NCBI RefSeq assembly: GCF_000226095.1
Contig: NC_016473.1
Location: forward strand, 2,914,001-2,978,000
Direction of reading: 5' to 3'
DNA from: Thermothelomyces thermophilus ATCC 42464
Lineage: Eukaryota > Ascomycota > Sordariomycetes > Sordariales > Chaetomiaceae
DNA length: 64,000 bases
Within the stretch, counting starts at the first letter, position 1. Each line of letters opens with the position of its first letter. Below are positions 48,370 to 60,136 of this stretch, in pieces. The translations under genes and the position numbers were made by a program. A model generated the notes under the pieces. It did no database searches. It was not told where the DNA came from and saw only the letters and a list, made by a program, of their open reading frames with translations.

Positions 48370-49436
48370 ATGCTTTTCATTAAGTTGGCAAAAATGTACT
48401 TCCAGCGTAAGTCATCTGCCAATATGGAGCCAAGCTAATTACCTAATTCACTACCCCGGGTCGAGCAAAAGCAATCAAAAGTGTTCAGTCTGTGCTGACG
48501 GATTCTAAACAGCTTACAGCTTGCTGCGTTTCGCACCTTATCTCTTGATCATCCCGATCGTCGTATTTTATGGTGAGTCTCTCCATATTCCTCCTCATCT
48601 CCTTCTCTTTCTCCTTGGAATTTTAAACTAACATACAAATCCTCCCAGCTCTGTCCCTCGCAGGGTGTGTGTCGACCTCACCCGCGATTCCCAACATCTA
48701 CGCCGTCGCCCTGTGCGCCAACAGCAACAACTCCACCAACAACGCAACCGACGCCCCGCTTCAAGTCCGCATCGGCTACTTTGGCATCTGCGGCATCGAT
48801 GACGAGGGAACACGCTGCCAGACCGCCTCGGGCCGTTCCCTCGAGACCCTCGCGGCCGACCTGTTCCCGGAGCTAGTCAGGGGCAACAACAACAACAGCA
48901 GCGACACCGAAACCCCCGGCAAGTCCTCTGAGACCCCGAAAAGGAAGCTGAACAACAGCAAGATCAACCAGGACGTTGCCGATCTGGTGACCACCGGCCT
49001 GGACCTGCAGTCGCGCACCTTCACGCCCATCCTGGCCGGCGCGGCGGCGCTCTTCGTCCTGGGCCTGGCCGCGCTCGTGCTGTTCCAGCGCGACGTGCGC
49101 CGCGGCGGCGGCACCGCCGGAGGCTGGGAAGCTGCGGCGGCGGCGACGGCCCACCCGCGCCGCAGCGCCGCCATCCGGCGCGCCACCTACGGCGCCCTGT
49201 GCGGCTCGGCCGCCCTCGCCTTCGCCGCCGCCGTCGCGACCGGCCAGGCCGCCGGCGCGCTCGAGTCCGCATCCGAGGGCATGGCCCACGCCTCGGTCCT
49301 CATCAAGAGCGGCACCACCCTCCAGGTGCTCCAGTGGATCGCCTTTGCGTTCCAGAGCCTCTTCATCCTGGCCGTGCCCTTCTTGGTGCGTGGCGGGGCC
49401 CATGCCGCCGAGGGGGGGTTCAAGGGCGAGGCTTGA
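48370..49436 (+). CDS. Fig1-like Ca2+ regulator / claudin-type membrane protein
   Basis: Exons 48370-48406, 48513-48572 and 48649-49436; 294 residues. The joins give MLFIKLAKMYFQPYSLLRFAPYLLIIPIVVFYALSLAGC. TM1 is followed by GCVSTSPAIPNIYAVALC and by the claudin-like signature GYFGICG...C at about residues 70-85, then an Asn/Ser-rich extracellular loop and three more helices. This is the layout of the Fig1 family, four-helix plasma-membrane proteins for low-affinity Ca2+ uptake and membrane fusion in mating and hyphal fusion. A related Sur7/PalI-type protein is the alternative. The C-terminal half uses very GC-rich Ala codons. Confidence 0.8.
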
Positions 49437-50218
49437 GGAAGGGGATGTTTGAGACAAGAGGATTAATCTTGAAGGGAGAAAGGAGGGGAGGGCAGCTGGT
49501 GGTTGTTGACGTGCGATGCGATTCAGGTTATGGCTGGCGCTTGCGCGGGAGGTTGTCTCTGCCATATATCTCTCTAGATTCCTGCCGTGTCTGATCGATA
49601 CACTGCTGTTGCATATTTACCTACTTAAATAATCAATAACGTTTTGGTCGAACAATTTCTCAGAGATGGCTTGACGCTACCCCGGAGCGACCGTAATTAT
49701 CCGAACAAGTTGCTAATTAAATATTGGCACAGCCTCATCTCTAGCGTCTCTTACTACCCTTGCCTTATTAGCATTGCCATGTTTGCAAGTATTTCTAGCG
49801 CTGTAATCAGTTGTTCCTGAAGAGAAATCGAAATCGCCCATGTGATTGAACTGGTTCGGAATCAATCGAGAGAAGTCGATCCGAGGCTAGCCGAACCTCT
49901 CTCTTTCTCCCCATCATTCTCAGGATGGCTGATCAGCGGGGTGCTTACAGCGCGGGATGACCTCGGGTAGGTAGTTTCTTGAGGGGAACGGGGGAGCAGC
50001 GCATCTCGCTCCTGAGAGTCTTCCTATCCTTCCTGGCCCAGGAGGTAGGCAGATAGGAAAACGCGCTCGCCTCCTTCTCGAACGCAAACTAGTAGATGCC
50101 GCCAACGTTACCGAAATAGGCTCGAGAAGCAATCACTCGGGCGGCAGGACTTAAGAATGCAGGCTGGCCGGAAAAGGGGATAACATCCGACTGTTCTGAT
50201 GTCTGCTTACCGGCAGAC
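49437..50218. other. Spacer after the Fig1-like gene
   Basis: No gene seen. It is AT-rich around 49600-49800. Confidence 0.45.
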
Positions 50219-51423
50219 TTGCTAGATTTCTTATTGTCCTTACTCGCTAGCTGCTTTCTTGTCCTTGCTAGCTGCTTACTAGTGGCCTTACGAGTAGAGG
50301 GCCTTTGCGTGCCTACCTCACTCGAGGCGGTCAGGGTGCTGCTTGGGGCTGGAGCCTCTGTAAGAATTAACTATGGCAATGAGTTTGTAGCGTTTGCCGA
50401 GGGGTTTGAACGAGTAGCCTCGGGGATTCCGGCGAGCGCGACGGCGACGAAGCGATGGCGACGAAGCGATGGCGACGGCTACGCTGCCTAACATGGCGCC
50501 AGAGGAGTATCGCGATCCGCTTTCACCGCTTCCACCAGTTCCCCATCACCCTACAGCATCTTCTCCTGACGATTCTCCTCTCTCTTCCTTGCCTCTCAGC
50601 TCCGAGAGGTATTTGGATTTGAGAGACTCCTCCAAAACCACCCATGTTATTGACCAATTAGACTCTTGCTCCCTCCTTTTATCTGAACTAATTGTGTCCA
50701 AAATATTTTCCCCGTACGTTCGACGGCGATTGTATTTTCTTTTGCCTTCGACAACCCTATTAAGTTTCTGCTGGTCAGCCGTCAACTCCTAACTCTCTTG
50801 GCAGAAAACAATAGACAACGCCGTTCTTAGCGGGAAAACTTCATCAGCGAACCTCGTCCTCGCCTACAATCGCTATTCGTCAAGTAACTTTTCTTTATCA
50901 AAACCACCTCACCTTCACAGTATCAAAGCAAGATGGCAGAGTCTGCCGACGATTGCAAATGCACCGAATGGATCTGCCCTGAGTGTCGGCTTCTAATCAT
51001 GCATGCGGCCCAGCTTCGCGCACTAGGGAAGCGAGAGGGTCGGAACGCAACGCAACAAACCGACATCGAGGACAAAGGCAGAAAAGCCACCCAGAGGTCG
51101 GTAGCCCCATCGCCCCGAGGGGAACCCCTCCTATAAGGAGCTCCTCCCCCGCGGAAATAATAATAATCGCCTAACCGCTGCTATCGACAAACTTCTCATT
51201 CATGATAAGCATCTATAGGGACCAGAACCAATCCACGAACGAGGAGGGCGTGGAGGCGCCGCCGGCTCTCACTTTTCTATATCCGGAGTTTCTACGTGCG
51301 GCCCGGCGAGGTAAATACCGGGCCGCAGCCACGGCGACGGCGAAGAAGCGGACCAGACGTCGAAAGACGCGCAGCATGGAACAGGTCTGGGAGCCACCTG
51401 CCGATTGGGAATGGTGGTGGTAA
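50219..51423 (+). other. Unresolved protein-like stretch, possible relic gene
   Basis: Several plus-strand frames with coding-like composition follow each other. One is 107 codons from ATG 50469 (MAPEEYRDPLSPLPPVP with Ser-rich continuation). One is 67 codons from 50933 (starting MAESADDCKCTEWICPECR, a Cys cluster). One ends at 51423 in a basic KKRTRRRKTRS stretch and PPADWEWWW. I cannot join them with good splice sites or name a family. They lie next to RIP-like DNA, so a decayed element or small fast-evolving genes are both possible. Confidence 0.3.
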
Positions 51424-52968
51424 ATGCACCGAATTATATAGGTAATCGCCTGGTGGACGTGGTCTTACAATTATTGTGGAGATCGCGAAGTTTTAAGTAC
51501 AAAGCTGCTCTAACGATGGGGAAGGATCGGTAAATGTCGGAACCCAAAACGGAGAACCGGCTCCCGTTAGGGAACCACGATCAGGATAGTAGGTTATAAG
51601 GGCGCCCAAGCCCGCCTACAGTATAACAACTAATTATTAATTATAGAAGTTATAGAATACTCACAAGGTATTTTCAGGTCCTAGTAAGGGCCCTGTACGA
51701 TCAGAAGGGGGCTAGCCAAGGCTGCCTACCTGTCTATATATACGCCGCCTTGTTTCCGGGCTAATATAGCGCGCCGCCGTACGAGAGCGCCTAGAACTGG
51801 CCGTCAGGCGAGCTATATGACGCCTAATGAATTACCTATCTAATTACTAGACTAGGGCTAGAAGCTCCCGGTGTGACTAGAGGGCCGTGGAGTACAGTTT
51901 TGTTTTTCCGGCTCCGAGGAGCTCAGTTATATACATACAATAGATGTAAATAGGGGGTACCCATCTAGGGACACCAAACAACAACAGGGACGAACAAGGA
52001 ATAACAAGCAGCGATGGACACTCGTTTATTCTGATAGATTTGTGACTGTGATGTGGTTCTTCTTTCTTTTGTAAGTTTAGGCATCTTTTCCCACGCAAGT
52101 AGACTCCTTTACGTCTGCCCAGAGGGGCATCACTATCGTCGCCTTCGTATCTATCGTCGTTGTCGTCCGGAGGACTAGACTTATCTGCTGTAACTGCGGG
52201 TACTCGGACGCCCTAGATGCTTTGAGCCACCGCTCCTCTCCATCTGACCAGACGGAGGTTTGGTTCTTGGGGCGCGTAGCTGTGCCAGAGAGAGTTGGCA
52301 CCAGCTCATTACGTCGGTAGGGAAGACAGATTAATGTACACTTTGGTTCTCCTTTTTTCCTCTTCTTTTGGCTTATTTTATATATGTGAAACTAAAAAGA
52401 AAGAAACAATTAGGCTGGCCCTATTACTTCTGAACGGGAAATAGATAAGAGGGCGGTAAGTTGATTGCTCGCTATAACTAGCTGATATAATTAGTTACCG
52501 GTAGGATTCGGCGCCTTTTTGGCCTTGGGGCCGTAAGACGGGATTCTAGCTATGTCGGGTCAGGGCAGATTGCCTAGGGAAACTCCCCGAGGTACTAAGC
52601 CAGATAAATCTAGAACGGAAAGTGTTTAGTACTAATAAATGGTTAATAACTTTCAGAGGACTAGAGAATAATAGATAGTTTTAACTTGTAATACTAGCTG
52701 ATAAGGGATGTATAATTAAAAATATACTATTATTAATCTAGATAATTAAGCTTGCTAATAACGAAAAGACAAAGAGAATAAGAAAAGGAATATAATAGAG
52801 ATAAGGGAGAAGGAATAAATATATTTTAGTAAGAAAATATTATAGGATTACTAGGGAATATAATACAAGATAATTTATCCGCTAATCTAGGATTACTTAT
52901 GTACGGGGAATAGTATCTAATCTATAAAGGTCATCTCTAAAAAAGAAAGTCCTCCTCTGTATCATATC
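51424..52968. repeat. AT-rich, RIP-like relic DNA
   Basis: Dense in TA and TAG, with TATAATAG-type runs, especially 52380-52930, similar in texture to 1-2160. No intact gene is seen. It ends just outside the stop codon of the adjoining MFS gene, so that gene may lie at the edge of a repeat block. Confidence 0.62.
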
Positions 52969-55530
52969 TCATGACTGGTTTTCGGACACGTATCGCGCCG
53001 TGGCAATCCTCATCCGCTTGCCGCCGCACAGGATGGGGATGACGAGCAGAGAGAAAGCGCCCATGATGGCGGTGAAGCCGCCAAAGGGGATGAGGAAGCC
53101 GTCCCTCTGGATCCACTGGGCGACGAAGAAGGTCCAAGCAAAGGGGATGGCGCCGCGGAGGATGCAGATCATGACGAAGCAGTCGCTCGCCAGCTGGTCG
53201 TAGGCGTCGATAAGCTGCAGCATAATAATTACTAGTCAGCTTTGTTACTTTAAAACAATAAGCCAAAAAAAAAAAAGAACTTACATATCCAAACCAGATG
53301 GAGGGCACCTGGGCCAGGGCAAAGGCGACCATGCCAAAGGCGAACTCGAGGCCGACCCAGCCGGCCGGGGAGGGGTGCTGGGCGCAGACGCCAAAGATGG
53401 CGAGGCCGCAGGTGCCGATGAGGAGGGCGGGCAGGAGGAGGGGGACGCGAGCCTCGGGCTCGACGAGGCCGGCACAGGCACGGGCGCGGGCACGGGCAGG
53501 GGCACGGGCAGGGGCGCCATTAGCGGCGGCGGCGGCGGCAGCAGCGGCAGCAGCAGCGGAGGCGGCAGCGCGGCGGTCGGCGGCCAGGCCGGTGCACGCG
53601 CCGCCGAGGAGGATGCCGACGAGGGCGCCGACGAAGAGCAGGCCGGCGCGGCGCTCCCCCCAGCGGTAGGGGTCCGCGACCAGGACCTGGGGTCCGACCG
53701 TCGAGATGACGGCCACGCCGCCGACCAGGCCGCCGTACTGCAGCATGATGATCCACGTCGCCGGCAGCCGCAGGGTCGACCACGGCTGAGCGAACCGCCG
53801 CGCCGCCCGGCCCCGGTACCGCCCCATCGCCAGCGAGCGCAGGTACGTCCACGGCCGGTGCTCGGACGGGGCGTCGCCGCTGGTGTTTCCGCCGCAGCCA
53901 TGATCGTCGTTGTGGTTGTTGTTGTTGTTGGCCTGGAGGCGGCCGAGGTCGATGAGGTTGCCGTAGATAGAGCTATCCAGGCGAGCGCAGTTGTCGGTCA
54001 TTATTCTATGATTGTCGTTATCATTATCATTATAATGATTATTATTATTTTTATAATTATGATTGTTGTTGTTGTTATTGTTGTTGTTGCTGCTGCCGCT
54101 GCTGATACTCGGATGGCACGGGTGGTATTGGTGGGAAGGGTGGCGAGGGTGGTAGTGATGATAGTGGTGGTGGCGGCGTTGTTGATGATGATCCGCCGAG
54201 GTGGACGGAGACGCCAGGTCGACCGAGGAGGACGAGTCGTACCAGGTCAGGGCGGCCTCGTCGTCGTCGTCGGGCGGTGGCCGCCAGCGAAAGCGTGATG
54301 GGAGTGTGAAGCGCATCGAGGGGAGCGTCATGAGGCTCAGCTTGGGTGCCGTCGACCGAATCCGCGGCCGGCCGGGCCGGGATATCGGCGGGAGGGTGCG
54401 CTGGATCGGGACCGTCTGACGGTCGCGGTCGCGGTCGCGGTCAAACATACTCTCGGGCACAAGCAGCACCGTGGCTAGGAAGGCCAACCCGCTAAGGCCC
54501 GTTCCGATCCAGAACTGGCCGACCCAGCCCAGCTCGGCCGCCACGTACCCGCCCGTGATGCCCCCGACGACGGATCCGCTGGCCAGAGATGCCGTGTAGA
54601 ACGCCTAATTATTCGGGGTTTGTTAGGGCTTGTTGGTGACCGAGGGCTCAGGGCCCAGGGCCCCAAAAAAAATATCCGGGGGGAGGAAGGGGAGAAACAA
54701 AGAGAAACAAACCATCCAACTACCACGCTCGTGGACAAAGAACAAGTCTCCCACCACGGCCGGCACGACCGTCTCGGAAGCAGAGCTGCCCAACCCCTGA
54801 AAGATCCTGATGATCAAGGTCGGCGTGAAGCCGGTGAAGGGGATCCCGCAACAGGTGACGCTGAAGAGCAGCAGAGTCGACAGGACCAGGACCAGACGAC
54901 GGCCAAAAATGTTGGAAAGGGGAACCCAAAAGATACTGCCGAGTCCGAGCACCAGGACATTGACCTGTAATATAGTTGTTTCCCCCCCAGAACATGGTTA
55001 GCGTACAAGAATATAATAGCAAAGCCAGATTGAGACCGGGGGGAGACCATACCGCGACAAACTGCATCAGGTCCTGGTTAGGCCGGCGGTCGTGGGGGAA
55101 CTCGTAGTTCCATCTCGGCAGGGCCGGGGCGATGGACGCCGAGATGTAGTTGGACACGAAGGCGTACAGGGACAGGGTGACCATACAGGCCGCCTTCTGC
55201 CACCGCGGCCAGTTCAACGGGTCCGCCGGGTCGGCGGTCGGCGTGGGGAAGCGGACGACGCCGACGACGCCGACGACCTCCGGCCCGTCTCGATGCGCAT
55301 GAGCCGCGTCGTGTTCTGCGTGGGACTCGATGAGTATGGACGGCCTGGAACTCGGCTGATGACCAACACACACACACACAAGGAAGAATAAAATAGGGGA
55401 AGGAAGGGGAGAAAAAAAAGGGGGGGAGGTAAGGGGTATCTCTCTCACCGGTGAGCAGGATAGTGCTGGGCGGTGTGGCGGCTTTGACCGCGTCGCTCGG
55501 TAGAGAGAATGCATATTTCCAGCCTGGCAT
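52969..55530 (-). CDS. MFS transporter, DHA1-like, with a long low-complexity loop
   Basis: Plasma-membrane or vacuolar drug:H+ antiporter-like exporter; substrate unknown. Minus-strand exons: 55530-55449, 55315-55053, 54964-54713, 54604-53285 and 53214-52969; 720 residues. The N-terminal TADPADPLNWPRWQK, motif SNIFGRRLVLV (motif A) and GGVTGG-like motif C region mark the family. The central loop between helices 6 and 7 is about 170 residues longer than usual, with His, Asn and Asp repeats. The C-half has an Ala run. Intron 3 uses donor GTTTGT so that ERGSWM joins AFYTASLASGS. The first exon is the weakest: I joined STILLT to EHDAAHAHRD because that keeps the frame. Many antisense frames here are shadows. 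Confidence 0.82.
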
Positions 55531-56360
55531 CACGATGTGCGAGTGGTCGTCAGAATTCTCTGGCTGGGACGAGGAACGAGAGCAGGCGGGAAGGAAATGG
55601 GTGGTGGAGAGAGAGAAAGAGAGAGGAGCGCTGCTGAACGTGGGGTCCTAGTCCGTTCGTATCTGAGCTGTGGCTTTTCTACCTGCAGTCCAGATAACAC
55701 TTTCTTTCGTCATCCGTGGTTTCGAGGCGCATATACGCTGCAACAACTTAGAAGCTCACTCCGTCATGGTATGCGCGAGAATAGTTCCTGCTGTCAGAGG
55801 TAATTACTAGGCAGTTACAGAGTATGCAGCACGGTAGACAACCTTCTACACGCCCGAGTATGTTAATTTCTTTTTTCTTTTCTTTCTTTTTTTTCTTTTT
55901 TTTTTTTTGATTAAGAGAGATGAGCAAGCATCGATGAGCTATCAAAGGCCTCCAGAGTGAAAAGTCCACTTACGTGATTATCGCTGATTATTAATTACAT
56001 GCGAACTATCTCATGTAATTACCGTAACCCGGCACTCGAATCCAAGGAGCAGAAGTAAGTCATCGACAAGCTCCCTTGAGCTTCATTCATGAGGGTATCG
56101 GACTGTCTCTAATTAACCCGGCCCCATGGTATAATTTGTCAACCCACATCAATACCATGTCACAGGAAGAGTTGAGAGTGTTCATGCCCGCCCACCCAAC
56201 GCAAGATGATATATGATGTCAACCAAAAAAAAAAAAAAAAGAAAGAAAGAAAATCAATACCCGATATTCGTTAACCCCGCCATCTCCCACAATGTTCGTT
56301 GGAACATAATTTAATATCTATGAATTACGCCCCCTCCCCGCCCCTGAAGCAGAATTGATT
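55531..56360. other. Spacer between the two MFS genes
   Basis: Contains the promoter of the DHA1-like gene and the 3' flank of the DHA2-like gene. T- and A-runs occur near 55889-55910 and 56226-56240. No gene is seen. Confidence 0.5.
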
Positions 56361-58402
56361 TTACGCCGCCGCGCCGCCCGTCTTGAGCGCTTCGGTATTC
56401 AGCCTCTTGAAGTTGCTGAACAGGCTGACCAAGAAAGCGACTCCGGTCGTGCCGATAACCAGCGCCAGGGCCGTCTTGATGCCCTGCATGTAGGCCACCA
56501 CGATGCCCGGGACCGCGTCGGCGGGGAACACGTCGCGGATCTGGGTCGCCCCCGTGCCCAGGACGATGAGCGGGTCGAGCGAGGGCGCCGACGTTGCCAG
56601 CTCGTGGACCATTTTGTTGACGAAGGCCGACTGAGCGGCCGAGACCAAGAAGGCGCCGCCGACTATCTGGAAGACTAATTATATTTGAAACGTCAGTTAA
56701 AGTTTAATAAAGAAAACTCTGCGGGTAAATTATCGCTGGCACTTATGTAAAGAACTTTGGTCGGTAGACGAGGAGAGGAGAGGGCGGGGGGAAAGGCTTA
56801 CATAGAATGATGGCGGTGACAGACGACATGTCGTGGGGCGCCGCCGAGGCTTGGCCGGTGATGATGGGCACCTGGAAGGCAGCACCCCATGCGAGGCCGG
56901 CGAGGATCTGGTAGCCGATCCACTTGCCGGCGCCGGTGCCGATGTCGAGCGTGTAGAGCAGGCCGGCAGCGACGGTGCCGACGGCCGAGCCGCCGACGGC
57001 CACCGGGGCGGCGATGCCCGTGGCCGTGATGGCCACGCCCGAGAGCACGGTCGCGATGGTGACGGCTATGATCAGCGGCAGGTTGCGCACGCCCGACTCG
57101 GTCGGGCTCGCGTTGTCGACGCTCTGGAAGTAGATGGGCAGGTAGTAGATGATGATGAAGTAGGAGCCGGCGAAGAAGAAGGCGAAGACGGACGAGACCC
57201 AGATCTGGCGGTGGAAGAAGAGGCGCGGGACGATCATGGAACGCTCGCCGTTGTAGAACTCCCAGAAGCCGAAGACGATGAAGATGACGACGCAGCCGAC
57301 GATCAGCCCAATGACCGTGCTGCTGTCCCAAGCCTTCGTCTGGCCGCCGTATTGGAGCGCCAGGATGTACGAGATGACGCCGCCCATGACGAGCGCTGTG
57401 CCGAGCGGGTCCGTCTGGAGAATCTTCTCCTTCAGGCTCGCCTCGACCGGCTTGGCTCCCTTGGGTGTGGTGAAGAAGAAGAAGATGAGGGCGAGGGAGA
57501 CGCCGCCGATGGGGAGGTTGATGTAGAAGCACCACCTCCAAGTGACGTGGTCGGAAAAGGCACCGCCGATCAGGGGTCCGACCACGGCGGCGATGCCGTA
57601 CGAGGTGCCCACGATGCCGGTGTAGACGGGCCGCTTCTTGGGCGGTGCGACGAAGGCGATGATCGTATAGGCCCCGGAGCCGATGCCGGCAGCGCCAACC
57701 CCGGCGATGGCGCGTCCGACGATCAGCGCCGTCGAGTTTGGCGCCACGCCGCAGATCAGGCTCCCGAGTTCGAAGACAAAGATGGAGATGAAGAAGCTGA
57801 TCTTGAGAGGGAAGTACTTAAACACCTTGCCCCATGTCGACTGGAAGCCGCCGACCGTCATGAAGAAGGCAGAACTATACCAGGCGACGTCTTCTAGGCC
57901 ATGGAACTCGTCGGTTATCTTGGGGATGGCCGTCGCCACGATTGTCTAACCTCAAAATGTCAGTCATTGCCTTGTTTTTTTTTTTTTTTCATGTCTTCTG
58001 CCCAACACAACGTACCATGTCAAGAGAAACCAGGAAGATGCTGAGCACCAAGGCAATGATGATGAAGACGAACGGTAGCCCTGTGGGATACTCCATCTCC
58101 TCCTCCCCGCCGTCCTCCTGCCCGACGGGCTCGTCCCGAACGCTATCGCCGGTCGCCCTGACATCCTTCTTCTCATTCTCGCCGGTTGCTGTGGCCGCCT
58201 CCCACGCCTTCTCGGTCTCGTCTCCTGCCGTCGATGGGGCTCGGGTGGTGTCATCACTGCTGAAATAGCCTTCGTGACCGGCGGCAAGGTTGTGTGCGTG
58301 GGGGACGCCCGAGGCCGGTGCCTCGCTCGTGCCTGGCCGTCCGTGGTCCGCATCAGTGATCTCGGCGGACCTTGGGGGTCCTGCCGTGGTTGGTGACGGC
58401 AT
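56361..58402 (-). CDS. MFS multidrug/toxin exporter, DHA2-like (14 helices)
   Basis: Exons 58402-58016, 57945-56802 and 56674-56361; 614 residues. A 100-residue acidic cytosolic N-terminus precedes helix 1, which carries the DHA2 motif [13 protein letters not shown] at the exon 1/2 join. [15 protein letters not shown] (motif B) and [15 protein letters not shown] (motif C) follow. The end matches 14-helix exporters: [20 protein letters not shown], then a last helix and the tail [13 protein letters not shown]. Homologues export fungal secondary metabolites, antifungals and amino acids; the substrate is not predictable here. Same strand as the DHA1-like gene, 830 bp apart, but from a different subfamily. 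Confidence 0.93.
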
Positions 58403-60136
58403 CGCTACTTAGCGTGAGAGGAAGAGCCTTGGGCCTAGATGTGTCTTTGCTCTGAAACGACACCCCGAAGCCAAAAACTGCGCGGAGCTTACACAAGCCT
58501 CGTCTCGGAGTTCCAGACAACCGCGGGGCGTTGGATGACGGTCGAAAGGCATGTAGGGAGGGTCCGCAGCCCTTCCTTATATGCCTGCGTCCTGGCGCCG
58601 ATAGGAGGATCCGGGAATGTACATGGTGGTGGATCTTGGATCTGACCGGACCATCTGTCGTTCCAGTAGCGCCTATGAACAAGCGTCATTCTACATACAC
58701 ACACAATACCTAGTCGGCCAGGCTAGCAATGCCCCAGCTGCTGAACGATCGGTGCCTAGATTCGGTGACACAAACTCGCCTTTCCATCCCAGCGGATACC
58801 CGGCCGTGCGGCGTACTTCCCAGCCGGGGCATGGTCCTCGGCGACTTTCCCCCAGCAGTCCCATGGAATAGATCCGCTCCAGAAGTGCGCGTTTGGGCCA
58901 AACCAACCAGGCTTGTCGGAGCTCGGACGTCCTATGCGCCCGAAGGGGGTTTTCTTCCTTTGCCCCTTTAGACCGCTGACGTTATACGACATGTCCGGGC
59001 GTGAATGCGTGTCGGATCTCTCGATTTGTCAGGGGTGTCAGCACCAAACCCAGCCCGTGGTGCTGGGACGATTGGAGCCGCATCAGCCTCAAGCAATGGC
59101 ACATGCAGACGCGCCAAGACGTGCCCTATTGGCTGTTTAGTTAATTTTGCATCATTTTGGGGCCTAAGAAAGTCTCCGTGTAAGTCCCGAGTGTGCGGCT
59201 TTGCAAACTTTGCTCGAATCTACTAGAAGTCGCGATATGGGTTTTCCGCCGTCCGGTTTACAAATGCCGCCTTGCTAACTCCGCAACCCAAATCATCGAG
59301 GAGTCACACCGCAGATCCAGGACTCATCGTGACGACACTTATATGCATCGAGAAATTCTGTGTTTGAGCAGCAGTACCCTGAGGCGAGCGAAGTTGAACC
59401 CGTCGGCGTGGAATCACCATGCGGCGAATCAAGCTAGCTGCTGTTGGCTAAACCTCTACACTCTCAAGTGAATGTCGGAGAGCGGGGATGATCATCCCAT
59501 CTGCGAAAGATTGGTAAGCGAATGGCCCATTCAGGGTCGGATGTGCTTGATTATTAACTCGGAAGTTACCGCCCCAAACGGTAATTCAAAGTGACATGTC
59601 TGGCCAAGAAGTGTAGTGGCCTTGACCCTGCAAGTTCGGAGCAACCCCGGATCGGATCAAGGCGCAGGCGAATCAGTGCAGTAGTGTAATTATAGCATCC
59701 TTTCGTATGGCACGGATGCAGAAACCTTCTTGAGTTCGGCCAAACAAACATGCCTGCATGCAACGCAGTCAGCAAGCAGGGGATTGTCTCATCTCGTCCT
59801 ACCCACGCGATACATCCCGATATCCCTTTCGGGAATAGGACTAACGGTCGGAGAGGCCCAGAAGAATGACTTTCTTACTGCAAGGATGATCCAGGATCCA
59901 TTTCCGTGGCACGAAGCAATATTCGCTCGCTGACACGTAGTCTGGCTGAGACACCAGTGGCGAAGATAAGCAGTTGAGCACGGGAACACCGAAATCGTGA
60001 GCAGACGACGACGGTGAAATCAAACAATTCCTTTCGTCGCCGGTGGAAGTTCATGGATAAATGAATCTTGCTCTATTTTTTTTGGGCGACTCGCTACTGG
60101 GACCGCATCTAAGTTCTTCAAGGCTGCCGCGCTATA
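58403..60136. other. 1.7-kb spacer
   Basis: Promoter side of the DHA2-like gene and 3' side of FRS1. No gene is supported; short frames at 58729-58971 and elsewhere are featureless. Confidence 0.5.

Noticed and set aside
53375-54298. Plus-strand frame of 307 codons rich in Gly, Ala and Val
   Set aside because: Antisense to the MFS loop; it is a by-product of triplet repeats.
56833-57897. Plus-strand frame of 354 codons rich in Asp and Glu
   Set aside because: Antisense to the DHA2-like transporter; the acidic composition follows from the complement of hydrophobic codons.
52969-58402. The two MFS genes as part of a secondary-metabolite cluster
   Set aside because: No polyketide synthase, peptide synthetase, terpene cyclase, P450 or Zn2Cys6 regulator is visible nearby; FRS1 follows directly.
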